Below are positions 18,125 to 27,849 of a stretch of 64,000 nucleotides of DNA, piece by piece. The notes under the pieces are model-generated. The model saw only the letters and a program-made list of their open reading frames with translations, ran no database searches and was not told the origin of the DNA. Every line of letters begins with the position of its first letter. Position 1 is the first letter of the stretch. The DNA is from Anabaena sp. PCC 7108 (lineage in GTDB: Bacteria; Cyanobacteriota; Cyanobacteriia; Cyanobacteriales; Nostocaceae), in assembly GCF_000332135.1 (NCBI RefSeq), contig NZ_KB235896.1, forward strand, positions 3,479,627-3,543,626. The letters are read 5' to 3'. The position numbers and the translations under genes are program-made.

Positions 18125-19708
18125 ATGTTCATCAGTAGCCAGAAAATAGATCAAGTAAAAGAAGCATTTTTGCTGCGATTTAAACCCTTAATTCAAACCC
18201 AGAAATTTTACTTGCTGGGAATTTTTACAACATTGGCTGTTTTGCATTTAAACATAATTAGAAATCATCCACTTGAAAGTGAGGAAATTACATTTTATGC
18301 AATTTACTGGGGAGGAATTTTATATTTACTTTGGCAAAATCAGCGACAAGAGAAAACTCCAACATTGTTCTCTAGCTACTTCGGTTTAGGATTGCTATTT
18401 GTAGTGATAATTAGACCTCTAAATTTATGGCATTTAGACCTAATATTATTTAGATTTGGACCGATTTTTGCTGGCTTGGGTTTAGGTTTACTATCTTTTG
18501 GCTTTTCAGAAATCAGGCATTATTGGCGCTTATTTTTATTATTGTGCTTAATGCTTTTTCCATTTAATTTTATCAATGGAATTTTTGATTCTCGGTTACA
18601 TTTTAATGAAGTAACTGCGACCATATCCGCTTTCTTACTCCACTATCTAGGTTTTGGTGCTACTCATTCTGGAACTTTGGTAAAACTGCCTACAGGTCAA
18701 GTAGAAGTTCTTTATGCCTGCACCGGTGGAAAGTTAATTTTGTGGTTACTACAGCTAACTCTACTGATTATAGTAGTGGTTGTTTCCTTAACTTGGAAAC
18801 AGAGATGGGCATTAGTTATATCTGCTGTGGCTACGGGATTTTTAGTTGGCTGTATTCGCGTTGCTTTATTAGCTGTAGTAGTTAACAACCAGAATCTGTT
18901 TGAATATTGGCACGAACAGTCTGGGGGAACAATTTTTATGGGATTTGCAACTATTACCTTTGCAGCCTTATGTAATTGGATAATGCCAGTGGAATTTTTA
19001 GCTTCTACAGAAACCTCATTATCAACTACCACAGTCACTCTAGAGCTAAAGAGGCGCTTTTTGCTTGCTGCTACCTGGGTGGGAATTATATTGACTGCTA
19101 TCTATTTAATAGCCACTAGAAGACCCATCAGTACTGATATTTTTCCAGATAAAATTTCTCTGAATAGTTGGAAGCAAGTCAAAGTTAACTCTCTGGGTCA
19201 GCAAAAATATAAGAATCCGCTGACTGATAACTTTGTATTAATGGACTTTTCACAAGACTATAGTTATCTCAAAAATAGTCAGAAGTTAGAATTGCAAATG
19301 CGTTATGTAATCAATACCAGAGGTGAACCAAACCCATTTCTGCTTAACATAAGTCCAGACTTAGTTAAGTATAAACAAAACGACCTTGGACAGCAAACAC
19401 GAGTTAGCCATTATGCACTCTATAGTGACGGGCAACAAGCTTATCTGACAGCTTGTATTAATCCCCGTGGAGGTAGTACTTTGACTTCATCTCAATTTAT
19501 GCAAAATCGATATAAATACGATGTTACCTTGAATCGATTATTACCTTGGGTTTTTGGACAGGATGTGATCAGAGACGACCGCTGTATATGGACTCAATTA
19601 TCTATTCCCTTGAATGGGTCACTTGCCACTGAAATTTATACGGTGTTAGAATCGATATGGGACGATAACTACAGTACCTGGCAATCACTCTTTACGAAAA
19701 AATACTGA
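18125..19708 (+). CDS. Cyanoexosortase fused to cyanoexosortase-associated (EpsI-like) domain
   Basis: The first about 300 of 527 residues form a multi-pass membrane exosortase. The expected catalytic triad is visible: Cys199 in YACTGGK, Arg245 in GCIRVALL and His263 in WHEQSGGT. After one more transmembrane helix (FLLAATWVGIILTAIYLIA) a periplasmic domain of about 220 residues follows. It carries ACINPRGGSTLTSSQF and RLLPWVFGQ, the pattern I recall from the separate cyanoexosortase-associated protein. Exosortases cleave and transfer proteins bearing a PEP-CTERM tail. Here enzyme and partner are one polypeptide. No cargo gene was seen in the window. Confidence 0.85.
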   Translation: MFISSQKIDQVKEAFLLRFKPLIQTQKFYLLGIFTTLAVLHLNIIRNHPLESEEITFYAIYWGGILYLLWQNQRQEKTPTLFSSYFGLGLLFVVIIRPLNLWHLDLILFRFGPIFAGLGLGLLSFGFSEIRHYWRLFLLLCLMLFPFNFINGIFDSRLHFNEVTATISAFLLHYLGFGATHSGTLVKLPTGQVEVLYACTGGKLILWLLQLTLLIIVVVVSLTWKQRWALVISAVATGFLVGCIRVALLAVVVNNQNLFEYWHEQSGGTIFMGFATITFAALCNWIMPVEFLASTETSLSTTTVTLELKRRFLLAATWVGIILTAIYLIATRRPISTDIFPDKISLNSWKQVKVNSLGQQKYKNPLTDNFVLMDFSQDYSYLKNSQKLELQMRYVINTRGEPNPFLLNISPDLVKYKQNDLGQQTRVSHYALYSDGQQAYLTACINPRGGSTLTSSQFMQNRYKYDVTLNRLLPWVFGQDVIRDDRCIWTQLSIPLNGSLATEIYTVLESIWDDNYSTWQSLFTKKY

Positions 19709-19960
19709 GCATCTCACTTATATTAGGCTAGTCCATTTGCCAGGATGTCTAATCAACATGCATAACATTCAGGGTAGAAAGTAAGTACTTTATGAAGGTA
19801 CGACACTATTATTCATGTTTTTAGTACATAGACTAGCCGCTCAGGGAAGAATTTAAGCAAACACAGAAGAGTAACAATGAGTTTCTTTAGATTTAGTTAG
19901 AGTGACTCTTAATAGTTTTTCCTTGATTAATCAGATGTTTTGATTTTCTTCTTATAAACC
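19709..19960. other. Intergenic spacer upstream of glycosyltransferase operon
   Basis: About 250 bases with no ORF of note. It probably holds the promoter for the run of genes 19961-27050. Nothing more can be recognised. Confidence 0.4.
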
Positions 19961-21172
19961 ATGTCGAAAATATCAAATTATAGAATTATCCATTTGTCTA
20001 AATATTATCCTCCAGACCGAGGGGGGATAGAAACACACGTACAAACTTTAGCTCAAACTCAGGCCGCTTTAGGTGCAGAAGTTCATGTAGTTTGTGTCAA
20101 TGCTTTTGATGAACAAGGACGTTTATCGAGAACAACCCAGACGATTAAAGAAATGGACGGAAATGTCAGTGTTACTCGCATGGGTAGGCTTGTATCATTG
20201 GCAAGATTTGATGTCTGTCCAGAACTGCCTAGCAAGTTATGTCAAGTAGTTAAAGATAGGAATACATTAATACATCTGCATACGCCTAATCCGACAATGC
20301 TGATGGCTTTAACAATGCTTCATCATCACTCACCCTTAGTAATTACCCATCACAGCGATGTTATTAAGCAAAAAATTTTGAAGTATGGATTGCGTCCATT
20401 TGAACACCTAGTTTACAGTAAGAGTTCGCAGGTTTTAACTACGAGTTCTCCATATATTCAAGGCTCAAAATTTTTACGTTCTTATCGTGATAAATTGAGT
20501 TATTTACCACTTGGTTTAGATGCTAATAATTATACTCAACCTAATAAAAGAGCGATCGCATTTAGTCACAACCTCAAGAAAAAATATCCAGGACCAATTT
20601 GGTTGGCAGTTGGTAGATTAGTCTATTACAAAGCATTGCACGTAGCAATTGAAGCTCTAAGCATGGTGACAGGAACACTGGTAATAATTGGTGTTGGTTC
20701 TTTAGAACAAGAACTAAAAACCCTGGCCAAAAAACTAGGAGTAGACAAGCGCATTGTTTGGTTAGGTCGCGTGAACGATGATGAACTCGTTGGTGCTTAT
20801 CATGCAGCAACTAGTCTTTGGTTTCCTTCTAATGTTCGTAGCGAGGGTTTTGGGTTAGTCCAAGTAGAAGCAATGGCTAGTGGCTGTCCGGTAATTAATG
20901 CCAATATTATCTGTAGTGGTGTACCTTGGGTCAGCCGTCATGAACAAGAAGGTCTGACTGTACCAATTAACAATCCAGTAGCTTTGGCTGAAGCTTCACA
21001 ACGTTTGCTTTCTGAACCTGGGTTGCATCAGCGACTCGCCGCAGCCAGCCGTAAACGAGCCGAATACTTTAACCATACAACTATGGCGCAACGCAGCTTT
21101 AAATTCTATGAACGAGTTTTGAATCAAGAACGCAGATATGGAATTATACCAAAACCAGCGAATCTGTTATGA
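19961..21172 (+). CDS. Glycosyltransferase family 4-like
   Basis: A 403-residue enzyme with the N-terminal loop YYPPDRGGIETHVQTLAQ, a second-domain start WLAVGRLVYYKALHVAIEAL, and EGFGLVQVEAMASGCPVINA with the E-x7-E pair. The late segment SGVPWVSRHEQEGLTVP is seen in several GT4 mannosyl- or glucosyltransferases, but this is too weak to name a sugar. The stop codon overlaps the next start (ATGA), so the genes are coupled. Confidence 0.9.
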   Translation: MSKISNYRIIHLSKYYPPDRGGIETHVQTLAQTQAALGAEVHVVCVNAFDEQGRLSRTTQTIKEMDGNVSVTRMGRLVSLARFDVCPELPSKLCQVVKDRNTLIHLHTPNPTMLMALTMLHHHSPLVITHHSDVIKQKILKYGLRPFEHLVYSKSSQVLTTSSPYIQGSKFLRSYRDKLSYLPLGLDANNYTQPNKRAIAFSHNLKKKYPGPIWLAVGRLVYYKALHVAIEALSMVTGTLVIIGVGSLEQELKTLAKKLGVDKRIVWLGRVNDDELVGAYHAATSLWFPSNVRSEGFGLVQVEAMASGCPVINANIICSGVPWVSRHEQEGLTVPINNPVALAEASQRLLSEPGLHQRLAAASRKRAEYFNHTTMAQRSFKFYERVLNQERRYGIIPKPANLL

Positions 21173-22296
21173 AAATATTGCACGTTTATGCAGGCAATCT
21201 GTTTGGTGGGATAGAAACGCTGCTGGTGACATTAGCAAAGGAACAAAGTTTATGTTCACAGATGCAACATCACTTTGCACTATGCTTTGAGGGGAGATTG
21301 GCCAAGGAATTGCGAAATTTAGGTGCAAAGGTGCATCTGTTAGGTAAAGTCCGAATAAGTCGTCCTTGGACAGTGTGGAAAGCTAGGCAGCAACTCCAAC
21401 AACTATTGAAGCAAGAGGGATTTGATCTAGTTATTTGTCATTCTTGCTGGCCGCAAGCTATTTTTGGCTCAGTTGTCCGAGCTAACAATTTACCATTAGT
21501 CTTTTGGTGTCATGATGTGCCTAATGGTGAACACCCTCTGGAACGTTGGGCAAAGTTAGTCCCTCCAGATTTGGTAATTGCTAATAGTCGTTATACCCAA
21601 ACAGCCATACCAAAACTCTATCCTCAAACTCGCAGTGATACTCTTTATCTACCTGTAACTTCTCCAAATATTGGCAATCATACATCAGTTCGCCATGAGA
21701 TTAGAGCAGAACTTAATACCTCCGATGATGCAGTAGTTATTATTCAGGTATCGCGTCTGGAACGTTTGAAAGGACAAAATGTGTTAATCTCCGCTTTGGG
21801 GGAGTTACGCGACATCCCCGGTTGGATATGTTGGATAGCTGGGGGAGTACAACGCTCCCATGAGACTAAATATCTAGAAGAACTGGAGGCACAAGTACAG
21901 GAATTAGGTATTGCCGAACGTGTATTATTTCTAGGACAACGATCTGATATACCGAGCTTGTTAGCTGCTGCTGATATTCATTGTCAACCTAATACTAAAC
22001 CAGAAACATTTGGTATTGCTTTTATAGAAGCTCTTTATGCAGGTTTGCCGGTGGTGACAACAGCTATAGGTGGTGGTATGGAAATTATTGATCATTCCTG
22101 TGGGCATTTGGTTGCAGCTAATGATATTGATGCTTTGAGTAAAACTTTAAGAATATTGATTTCTAATCCTGGTAAAAGAGCTTCTTTAGCATCTGGAGGA
22201 AAACAACGGGCGGAGTATCTTTGCAATCCGCAACAGCAAATAAATCGGCTTTATAGTTTGCTTTCTCAACTTGTTGAAAAAGCATCTGTAGCATGA
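21169..22296 (+). CDS. Glycosyltransferase family 4-like
   Basis: The 375-residue GT-B protein begins MKILHVYAGNLFGGIETLLV. Its second domain reads IIQVSRLERLKGQNVLISAL, and PETFGIAFIEALYAGLPVVT carries E-x7-E, followed by AIGGGMEII. Translation is coupled to the preceding gene by a four-base overlap. Probably one of the repeat-unit transferases. Confidence 0.9.
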   Translation: MKILHVYAGNLFGGIETLLVTLAKEQSLCSQMQHHFALCFEGRLAKELRNLGAKVHLLGKVRISRPWTVWKARQQLQQLLKQEGFDLVICHSCWPQAIFGSVVRANNLPLVFWCHDVPNGEHPLERWAKLVPPDLVIANSRYTQTAIPKLYPQTRSDTLYLPVTSPNIGNHTSVRHEIRAELNTSDDAVVIIQVSRLERLKGQNVLISALGELRDIPGWICWIAGGVQRSHETKYLEELEAQVQELGIAERVLFLGQRSDIPSLLAAADIHCQPNTKPETFGIAFIEALYAGLPVVTTAIGGGMEIIDHSCGHLVAANDIDALSKTLRILISNPGKRASLASGGKQRAEYLCNPQQQINRLYSLLSQLVEKASVA

Positions 22297-22376
22297 TTTT
22301 ATTAGATGTTTGTCGTTGAAATTTATTGTTCAAAAGTTAAAGATGGTCAACTTGGGTATGTTAATACAGGAATTCT

Positions 22377-23528
22377 GTGGGTATGGAAATAAAAATTCAT
22401 AAATTATACTTGATAAATTCTACCTTTCCACCTAAACTCTGTGGAGTTGGCGATCATACTGCCTACCTAGCAACAGAATTAGCCAAAATAATTGAAGTTA
22501 AAGTTTTAGTGGCATTTGGGGAAATAGACAACTTTACACAATTCAAAGTCGAGCCGATATTCAGCTATGTGAAACCTGAGAGTTTTTTTTCAATCATTAA
22601 ATTCATTCGTGAAGATCCACCTGATTGGGTTATCCTTCAATACGATCCGTTTGGTTATGGAACACGTTATGGTTTAAATCCATATATACCTCTGGCAATA
22701 AATATACTAAAACGGCTATGTCCGAAAGTTAAAATCGGAGTTATTGTACATGAGTCATTTATACATATTCAGAATAGAAAATTAGCAGTATTGGCGCAAT
22801 TACTAAAAGCACAATTGTGGTTACTTGGGTGTGCTGTGGATACGATTTTTACTGTTATAGAACCTTGGGTTTCCATACTTAATAGTTGGTTTCCAAATAA
22901 ACTGATTCAACATCTGCCCGTCAGTTCAAATATTCCCCAAGTGCCTACAGATAGAGCTAAGGTTCGTGAAAGCTTAAGGATCTCACCACAAACGATAGTT
23001 CTTGGAATGTTTGGACGTATTCAGAGAGTACGCAGATTAGATCATATAATCAATGCCGTCAAGAAAATTCAAGCTGAGGGATTTGAGGTTTTAGTAATGT
23101 ATATCGGACACGATACTGTTGGGGCAAAATCTGGCTTAACAGATGTACCTCTATTAGCTGAAGGACCATTTTCACCTGAAGAAGTTTCGCGGCGGTTTGC
23201 TGCTATGGATATTTATCTAGTCCCTATTGATGAAGGAGTATCAACAAGAAATACTTCTTTTATGACTGGTCTTCAGCATGGAATTCCAACTGTTGCCACA
23301 TTTGGCAGTGCTACAGATAGTATGCTAATGCAAGAACACGGGAAATCACTTTTTCTAGTGGATGTTAAAGCACCTGATGATTTTGCTCAGGCAGTGTTAG
23401 AGTTAGCGTCAAATCCTCTACAGCGAAAATTGCTATCTGATGGGGCAAAGGAATTATTTGCTCGTGAATTTACTTGGTCTCATATTAGTTCAAAGTTATT
23501 GACTACACTAGAATCTTTTGAAGTATAA
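22377..23528 (+). CDS. Divergent glycosyltransferase (GT-B), GTG or ATG start
   Basis: The ORF opens with GTG at 22377, which has AGGA five bases upstream; an ATG follows at 22383. The ribosome-binding site favours the GTG. The 383-residue protein begins with a GT4-like loop (FPPKLCGVGDHTAYLATEL) and has a second half starting LGMFGRIQRVRRLDHIINAV. The usual E-x7-E region is replaced by IDEGVSTRNTSFMTGLQHGI, as in the divergent transferase at 9230-10309. Role in the same polysaccharide is inferred from position. Confidence 0.8.
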   Translation: MGMEIKIHKLYLINSTFPPKLCGVGDHTAYLATELAKIIEVKVLVAFGEIDNFTQFKVEPIFSYVKPESFFSIIKFIREDPPDWVILQYDPFGYGTRYGLNPYIPLAINILKRLCPKVKIGVIVHESFIHIQNRKLAVLAQLLKAQLWLLGCAVDTIFTVIEPWVSILNSWFPNKLIQHLPVSSNIPQVPTDRAKVRESLRISPQTIVLGMFGRIQRVRRLDHIINAVKKIQAEGFEVLVMYIGHDTVGAKSGLTDVPLLAEGPFSPEEVSRRFAAMDIYLVPIDEGVSTRNTSFMTGLQHGIPTVATFGSATDSMLMQEHGKSLFLVDVKAPDDFAQAVLELASNPLQRKLLSDGAKELFAREFTWSHISSKLLTTLESFEV

Positions 23529-23545
23529 ATATAAAAATAAACTCA

Positions 23546-24913
23546 ATGACTTTAAAAACAACACAGTCTTCCTTCAATTCCATTCCCATAGCAGCAAAAC
23601 TACACTGGACATGGGCGCACACTTTTATCCTGTTACAGTTTTTCCTGCAAATATTACTCTTATTCCCCGCAATCGGTCTTTTCCGAGTACCAATGCGGAT
23701 TGCTTCCTTTGCCCTAGGTTTGTTTTTATTGGTGTGGCTACCTTGCTCACATAAAAAGACACATCCAGCGACTATGCCAGCAATGATAGTCCTAGCAATT
23801 ATGCTACTAGAGTTTTGTTTGAATCCTTATATTAATTCGGTAACGGCAGGATTAGCTCAAGGAGCAATGTATCTTGCTATTCTCAGTCCTCTTTTTTGGG
23901 TCAGAGGATTAAAAATTACACCCAAAGCTTTTGAAAGCTTAATGTTTATGATGTGGGGCATTAACACATTAAGTGCCATTTTTGGGGTGTTACAGGTTTA
24001 CTATCCAGGGAAATTTCAGTTAGCTGTTTCTACTGTGATTCAAAATAACGCTTTTGGTGGAAAGGACTTATTAATCACATTAGCTAATGGCGCACAAGTA
24101 TATAGACCAATGGGCTTAACTGACGTACCTGGAGGTGCAGCCAGTTCTGGTTTATATGCTCTTTTATTCGGGGTTGTATTTGCGCTCAAAAATAAAAACC
24201 CGATTATCAGAATTGCTGGGGTTAGTAGTGCTGCTCTGGGTTTATTTTGCATCTACCTAACTCAAATTCGTTCTATTTTGGTATTGGCTGCTATTTCTAT
24301 GGTTGTTTTGGCAGTAGTCTTAATCAGAACAGGTCAAGTTGCGCGTGCGACAGTGATGATCTCAGGTGTGACGGGCTTGTTTGCAGGTACATTTTTTTGG
24401 GCAATAGCCATTGGAGGAGAATCAACTTTACAACGCATAACTAGCTTGTTTGCTGGTTCTCCTCAGGAAATTTACCAACAACACAGGGGGGGGTTTTTGC
24501 AAAATACTATTGAGAATTTATTACCTAAATATCCTTTGGGTGCAGGTTTGGGACGTTGGGGGATGATAAATGGCTATTTTGGTGATAATGCCGACCTGGT
24601 ATCTCAACCAATTTGGGTAGAAATTCAGTGGACAGCATGGTTGCTAGATGGGGGAGTGCCACTAATATTTGCTTATGTTTTTTCTCTTTATGGGGCTTGT
24701 CAGACAGCATGGAATATTGCTATTAATCGCAAATTAGGAGATTTTGCACTGTGGGGAGGGTTAATTTTTGCTTATGACATTGGGGTGGTAGCGTTGACCT
24801 TCAACTATCCCATTTTTATGAGTCAAGGCGGTATGGAGTTCTGGTTACTAAATACAGCATTGTTTGTAGCTGCTAATCATATTTTGGATCAAAAACCTTT
24901 AGATGTGCAGTGA
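23546..24913 (+). CDS. O-antigen polymerase/ligase-like membrane protein (Wzy-like)
   Basis: A 455-residue protein with about ten or eleven hydrophobic helices and a large polar loop late in the chain containing PKYPLGAGLGRWG, a feature typical of Wzy polymerases and WaaL ligases. Position next to glycosyltransferases, a flippase and a Wzc-like protein favours a Wzy-type polymerase that joins lipid-linked repeat units on the periplasmic side. Its stop codon overlaps an ATG (TGATG, 24911-24915) that opens a vestigial glycosyltransferase start, showing the ancestral gene order. Confidence 0.8.
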   Translation: MTLKTTQSSFNSIPIAAKLHWTWAHTFILLQFFLQILLLFPAIGLFRVPMRIASFALGLFLLVWLPCSHKKTHPATMPAMIVLAIMLLEFCLNPYINSVTAGLAQGAMYLAILSPLFWVRGLKITPKAFESLMFMMWGINTLSAIFGVLQVYYPGKFQLAVSTVIQNNAFGGKDLLITLANGAQVYRPMGLTDVPGGAASSGLYALLFGVVFALKNKNPIIRIAGVSSAALGLFCIYLTQIRSILVLAAISMVVLAVVLIRTGQVARATVMISGVTGLFAGTFFWAIAIGGESTLQRITSLFAGSPQEIYQQHRGGFLQNTIENLLPKYPLGAGLGRWGMINGYFGDNADLVSQPIWVEIQWTAWLLDGGVPLIFAYVFSLYGACQTAWNIAINRKLGDFALWGGLIFAYDIGVVALTFNYPIFMSQGGMEFWLLNTALFVAANHILDQKPLDVQ

Positions 24914-24996
24914 TGAAGTCTTATTTGCTAGTAACAGGGGATTTTGTTAAAACAGGTGACATTGATTGGGTAAATTGTCATTTTGCCTTTGATTAG
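24913..24996 (+). pseudogene. Vestigial copy of the start of the glycosyltransferase gene at 25914
   Basis: The 27-codon reading frame begins MKSYLLVTGDFVKTG, identical in protein to the first 15 residues of the intact glycosyltransferase at 25914, with only scattered synonymous differences. After this the two drift apart and the copy stops at TAG (24994-24996). The copy overlaps the stop of the Wzy-like gene as TGATG, the kind of coupling expected for the original downstream gene. The intact transferase therefore lies about 1 kb further on, behind a methyltransferase gene. This looks like a relic from the event that placed the methyltransferase here. Confidence 0.8.
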
Positions 24997-25047
24997 TCCC
25001 GAATTGTAGTAGCTAAACATTTATTAATCACACAAAATCCTGGATAT

Positions 25048-25851
25048 ATGTTCAAATTCAAAAAGCACACCAATACAAATTCCCGTTCTGCACATCTACC
25101 TCCTCATCTGACAATGCACTATTTGCCAGAACATACAGAAAGTATCCTTGATGTAGGGTGTAATGTAGGGCTGGGTCTCAAGTTTGCCAGCGAGTTGGGG
25201 GTTAAAAAACTTTATGGTATCGATATCAATCCCCACGCAATTGAGTTAGCAAGAGATAATCTCAAAGATATTGATCAAGTTGAACTGTATCATAATTCAG
25301 CCGATAGACTGCCCATTAAAGATGCAAGTGTTGACGTAGTTAATTGTACTGAAGTCCTAGAGCATATTCCCTTTGATCTTCGTCCTTTTCTGATAGAAGA
25401 AATTCACCGAGTTCTTGCAAATAATGGCAAACTGCTCATAACTGTACCCGCAAGAGGTCTTTTTCATTTCTTAGACCCAGCAAATTTTCGACTGATGTTT
25501 CCGTCCCTTTTTTATACTGTGAGCAAGCTTGTAGGCGGAAGTGGAAGAGAGTTAGGATATGCTGAACAGAAACACGATATAGTCTGGCATCATCACTTCA
25601 CCATACCCGAACTTAAAGCTCTACTAGAACCGCTATTTAATATTTATCACATTCGAGGTAGAGGGTGCTTTTTTAGCCCAATTTGTAATTGGCTAGAGTG
25701 GCCTTTCTATCGGATGAATCGCATGAATAATATTTTATATAAAACAATCAGTGAGTTACACCAATGGGATATGTCTTGTGATTGGGGTATGGGATTAGCC
25801 TATAACGTACTAATTGTAGCAGAGAAGAAAAGTGACCTTTCTGAAAGTTGA
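25048..25851 (+). CDS. Class I SAM-dependent methyltransferase
   Basis: The 267-residue protein has motif I ILDVGCNVGLGLKFASELG, acidic motif II YGIDINPHAIELA, motif III DRLPIKDASVDVVNCTEVLE and a following HIPFDLRPFLIEEIHRVLA, the standard Methyltransf_11 pattern. It likely methylates a sugar or lipid carrier intermediate in the polysaccharide pathway. It stands between the vestigial and intact copies of a glycosyltransferase start, so it may be a later arrival. Confidence 0.88.
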   Translation: MFKFKKHTNTNSRSAHLPPHLTMHYLPEHTESILDVGCNVGLGLKFASELGVKKLYGIDINPHAIELARDNLKDIDQVELYHNSADRLPIKDASVDVVNCTEVLEHIPFDLRPFLIEEIHRVLANNGKLLITVPARGLFHFLDPANFRLMFPSLFYTVSKLVGGSGRELGYAEQKHDIVWHHHFTIPELKALLEPLFNIYHIRGRGCFFSPICNWLEWPFYRMNRMNNILYKTISELHQWDMSCDWGMGLAYNVLIVAEKKSDLSES

Positions 25852-25913
25852 TCAATTCCACTACAATACTGAACGCAAATTCAATGTCAAAGAATTTCTG
25901 AAAGGATTGGTTT

Positions 25914-27050
25914 ATGAAGTCTTATCTGTTAGTAACAGGGGATTTTGTCAAAACTGGTGGCATGGACAGAGCCAATTTTGCTTTGGCTGACTATTTAGCA
26001 AGACAAGGTGAACAAGTACATTTAGTAGCTCATCGAGTAGCTAATGAATTATTAGCTTATCCCAATGTTAAATTCCATCGAGTACCAAAAGTCGGGAATT
26101 CTTATCTACTCAGCAGTCCTTTACTAAACAAAATGGGACGTATTTTGGCACAGCGATTAGCTGCAAATGGAGGTAGAGTCTTGGTCAATGGTGGTAATTG
26201 CCAATGGCCAGATGTGAACTGGGTACATTATGTTCACGCAGCTTACCAACCTGATCATAAAGCTGGGTTACTGCGTCAGTTGAAGGGTTCGGTTTCACGT
26301 CAGATGTTTTTAGATGCAGAAAAAAAAGCATTAAACTCTGCACGGATAATCATTGTTAATTCAAATCGTACTAAACAAGATTTGATTGAGAAATTGGCTA
26401 TTTCTGAGCAAAAACTGCACACAGTATATTATGGAATTGAACCGCAAGTATTTTATCCGGTAACACCAGAAGAAAAAGCCGCACTGCGTCAGCAACTAGG
26501 ATGGAAAGAAGATAAAAAATTTGTAATATTTATTGGTGCTTTAAGCGATCGCCGTAAAGGATTTGATACTCTGTTTACAGCTTGGGAACAGTTATGTAAT
26601 TTACCTAATTGGGATGCTGAATTGGTAGTGATTGGAGTTGGTGCCGAATTAACAAAATGGCAGAGTCGTGCTGCTATTGCTGGTATTTCTAATATTCATT
26701 TTTTGGGTTTTCGTGCTGATGTTCCCAAATTGTTGCAAGCGGCTGATTGTCTAGTTGCTCCCACTCGTTACGAGGCTTATGGATTGGGAGTCCATGAAGC
26801 TTTATGTTGTGGAATACCTGCTTTAGTTAGTGCTAATGCTGGGGTGGCAGAACGCTATCCAGAGGAGTTACAAGACTTGTTAATTCCTAATCCTGATGAT
26901 GCGGTTGATTTGGCAACAAGACTGGAAAAATGGGGTAAAGATAAAACACATTATAGTAAGTTAGAATTTTCTTTTTCCCAGGAATTACGAGGTTATACTT
27001 GGGATAATATGGCAAAAGATATATTAGATTTTTTTGATTCTTGCTTTTAA
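25914..27050 (+). CDS. Glycosyltransferase family 4-like
   Basis: A 378-residue enzyme beginning MKSYLLVTGDFVKTGGMDRA, with the glycine-rich loop of the N-terminal domain. The second domain reads FVIFIGALSDRRKGFDTLFT, and RYEAYGLGVHEALCCGIPAL carries E-x7-E. It is the last plus-strand gene of the locus and ends one base before the convergent acyltransferase gene stop at 27052. A HIP1 site lies within the coding region at about 26544. Confidence 0.9.
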   Translation: MKSYLLVTGDFVKTGGMDRANFALADYLARQGEQVHLVAHRVANELLAYPNVKFHRVPKVGNSYLLSSPLLNKMGRILAQRLAANGGRVLVNGGNCQWPDVNWVHYVHAAYQPDHKAGLLRQLKGSVSRQMFLDAEKKALNSARIIIVNSNRTKQDLIEKLAISEQKLHTVYYGIEPQVFYPVTPEEKAALRQQLGWKEDKKFVIFIGALSDRRKGFDTLFTAWEQLCNLPNWDAELVVIGVGAELTKWQSRAAIAGISNIHFLGFRADVPKLLQAADCLVAPTRYEAYGLGVHEALCCGIPALVSANAGVAERYPEELQDLLIPNPDDAVDLATRLEKWGKDKTHYSKLEFSFSQELRGYTWDNMAKDILDFFDSCF

Positions 27051-27051
27051 C

Positions 27052-27600
27052 CTATTCTCTGACTTTGATTACTTTAGCAGGATTACCAGCGACAACACTA
27101 TAAGGAGCAACATCTTTCGTTACAACTGCCATAGCTCCAACAACCACTCCATCACCAAGATTTACTCCTGGCAAGATGCACGCACCACCACCTATCCAAC
27201 AATCATTGCCAATATTAATTCCTTTTTTAGATATACCCCCCATCCCCTGGTCTCTGATTAGTGTATTTTTTGATAAATAATCGTGGTTTGTAGAAATCAG
27301 TTGAGCTTGTGGTCCAATCATACAATTATCACCAATAATTATTGCGGCATCTACACAGTGAATGATACTAAAATCCCCTAAATGAAAATCTTTTCCAATT
27401 TTAATATTTGAATTCAATAATGCCAATATAGTGCTATATCTACCAACATTAAAATAATCTTTAAATTCAATAAAACTTGAATTATCTGTTTTTAGTTTTG
27501 CACTTAAAGGAATTCCAACATTTAAATGATCGACTCTAATATTTGACTGGGAGATTATTTTGAACCGAACTATACGCTGTATATTTCCTAATATACTCAT
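27052..27600 (-). CDS. Hexapeptide-repeat O-acyltransferase
   Basis: The 182-residue protein has a left-handed beta-helix built from hexapeptide repeats, visible as IKIGKDFHLGDFSI, IIIGDNCMIGPQAQL and INIGNDCWIGGGACILPGV. The catalytic histidine is expected in STNHDYLS, and the end VVAGNPAKVIK is the family signature. Such enzymes move acetyl or other acyl groups from acyl-CoA to sugar hydroxyls, so it probably decorates the polysaccharide. A MITE begins about 50 bases upstream of its start codon. Confidence 0.88.
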   Translation of the reverse strand: MSILGNIQRIVRFKIISQSNIRVDHLNVGIPLSAKLKTDNSSFIEFKDYFNVGRYSTILALLNSNIKIGKDFHLGDFSIIHCVDAAIIIGDNCMIGPQAQLISTNHDYLSKNTLIRDQGMGGISKKGINIGNDCWIGGGACILPGVNLGDGVVVGAMAVVTKDVAPYSVVAGNPAKVIKVRE

Positions 27601-27649
27601 AGCTAAACTTTCTCCACCTTATAGCTTCACAACCAAAAAAATATATTTC

Positions 27650-27849
27650 TAGGACTTACGCACTGTACGAATCTGCCATGATGTGAATGAACGAAATTGC
27701 GTCGTTTTCGCCTTTGGGAATAACTTATTGAGTAAGGTGCGTCAGATAGAGAGAATCTGTTTTTTGTGAAAATATCGTGTCTGACGCACCCTACAAGAAA
27801 TATAATTCATATTACATATTTGAGGAATCTTGTCAATGCGTAAGTCCTA
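27650..27849. mobile_element. 200-bp MITE with 13-bp TIRs and 5-bp target duplication
   Basis: The left end TAGGACTTACGCA (27650-27662) and right end TGCGTAAGTCCTA (27837-27849) are perfect inverted repeats. The direct repeat ATTTC flanks both sides (27645-27649 and 27850-27854). Inside lies a second inverted pair, GGTGCGTCAGA and TCTGACGCACC. No ORF is present, so the element would need a transposase in trans. Its right end supplies the last codons and stop of the glycosyltransferase 27833-28999. A truncated relative lies at 60498. Confidence 0.9.
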
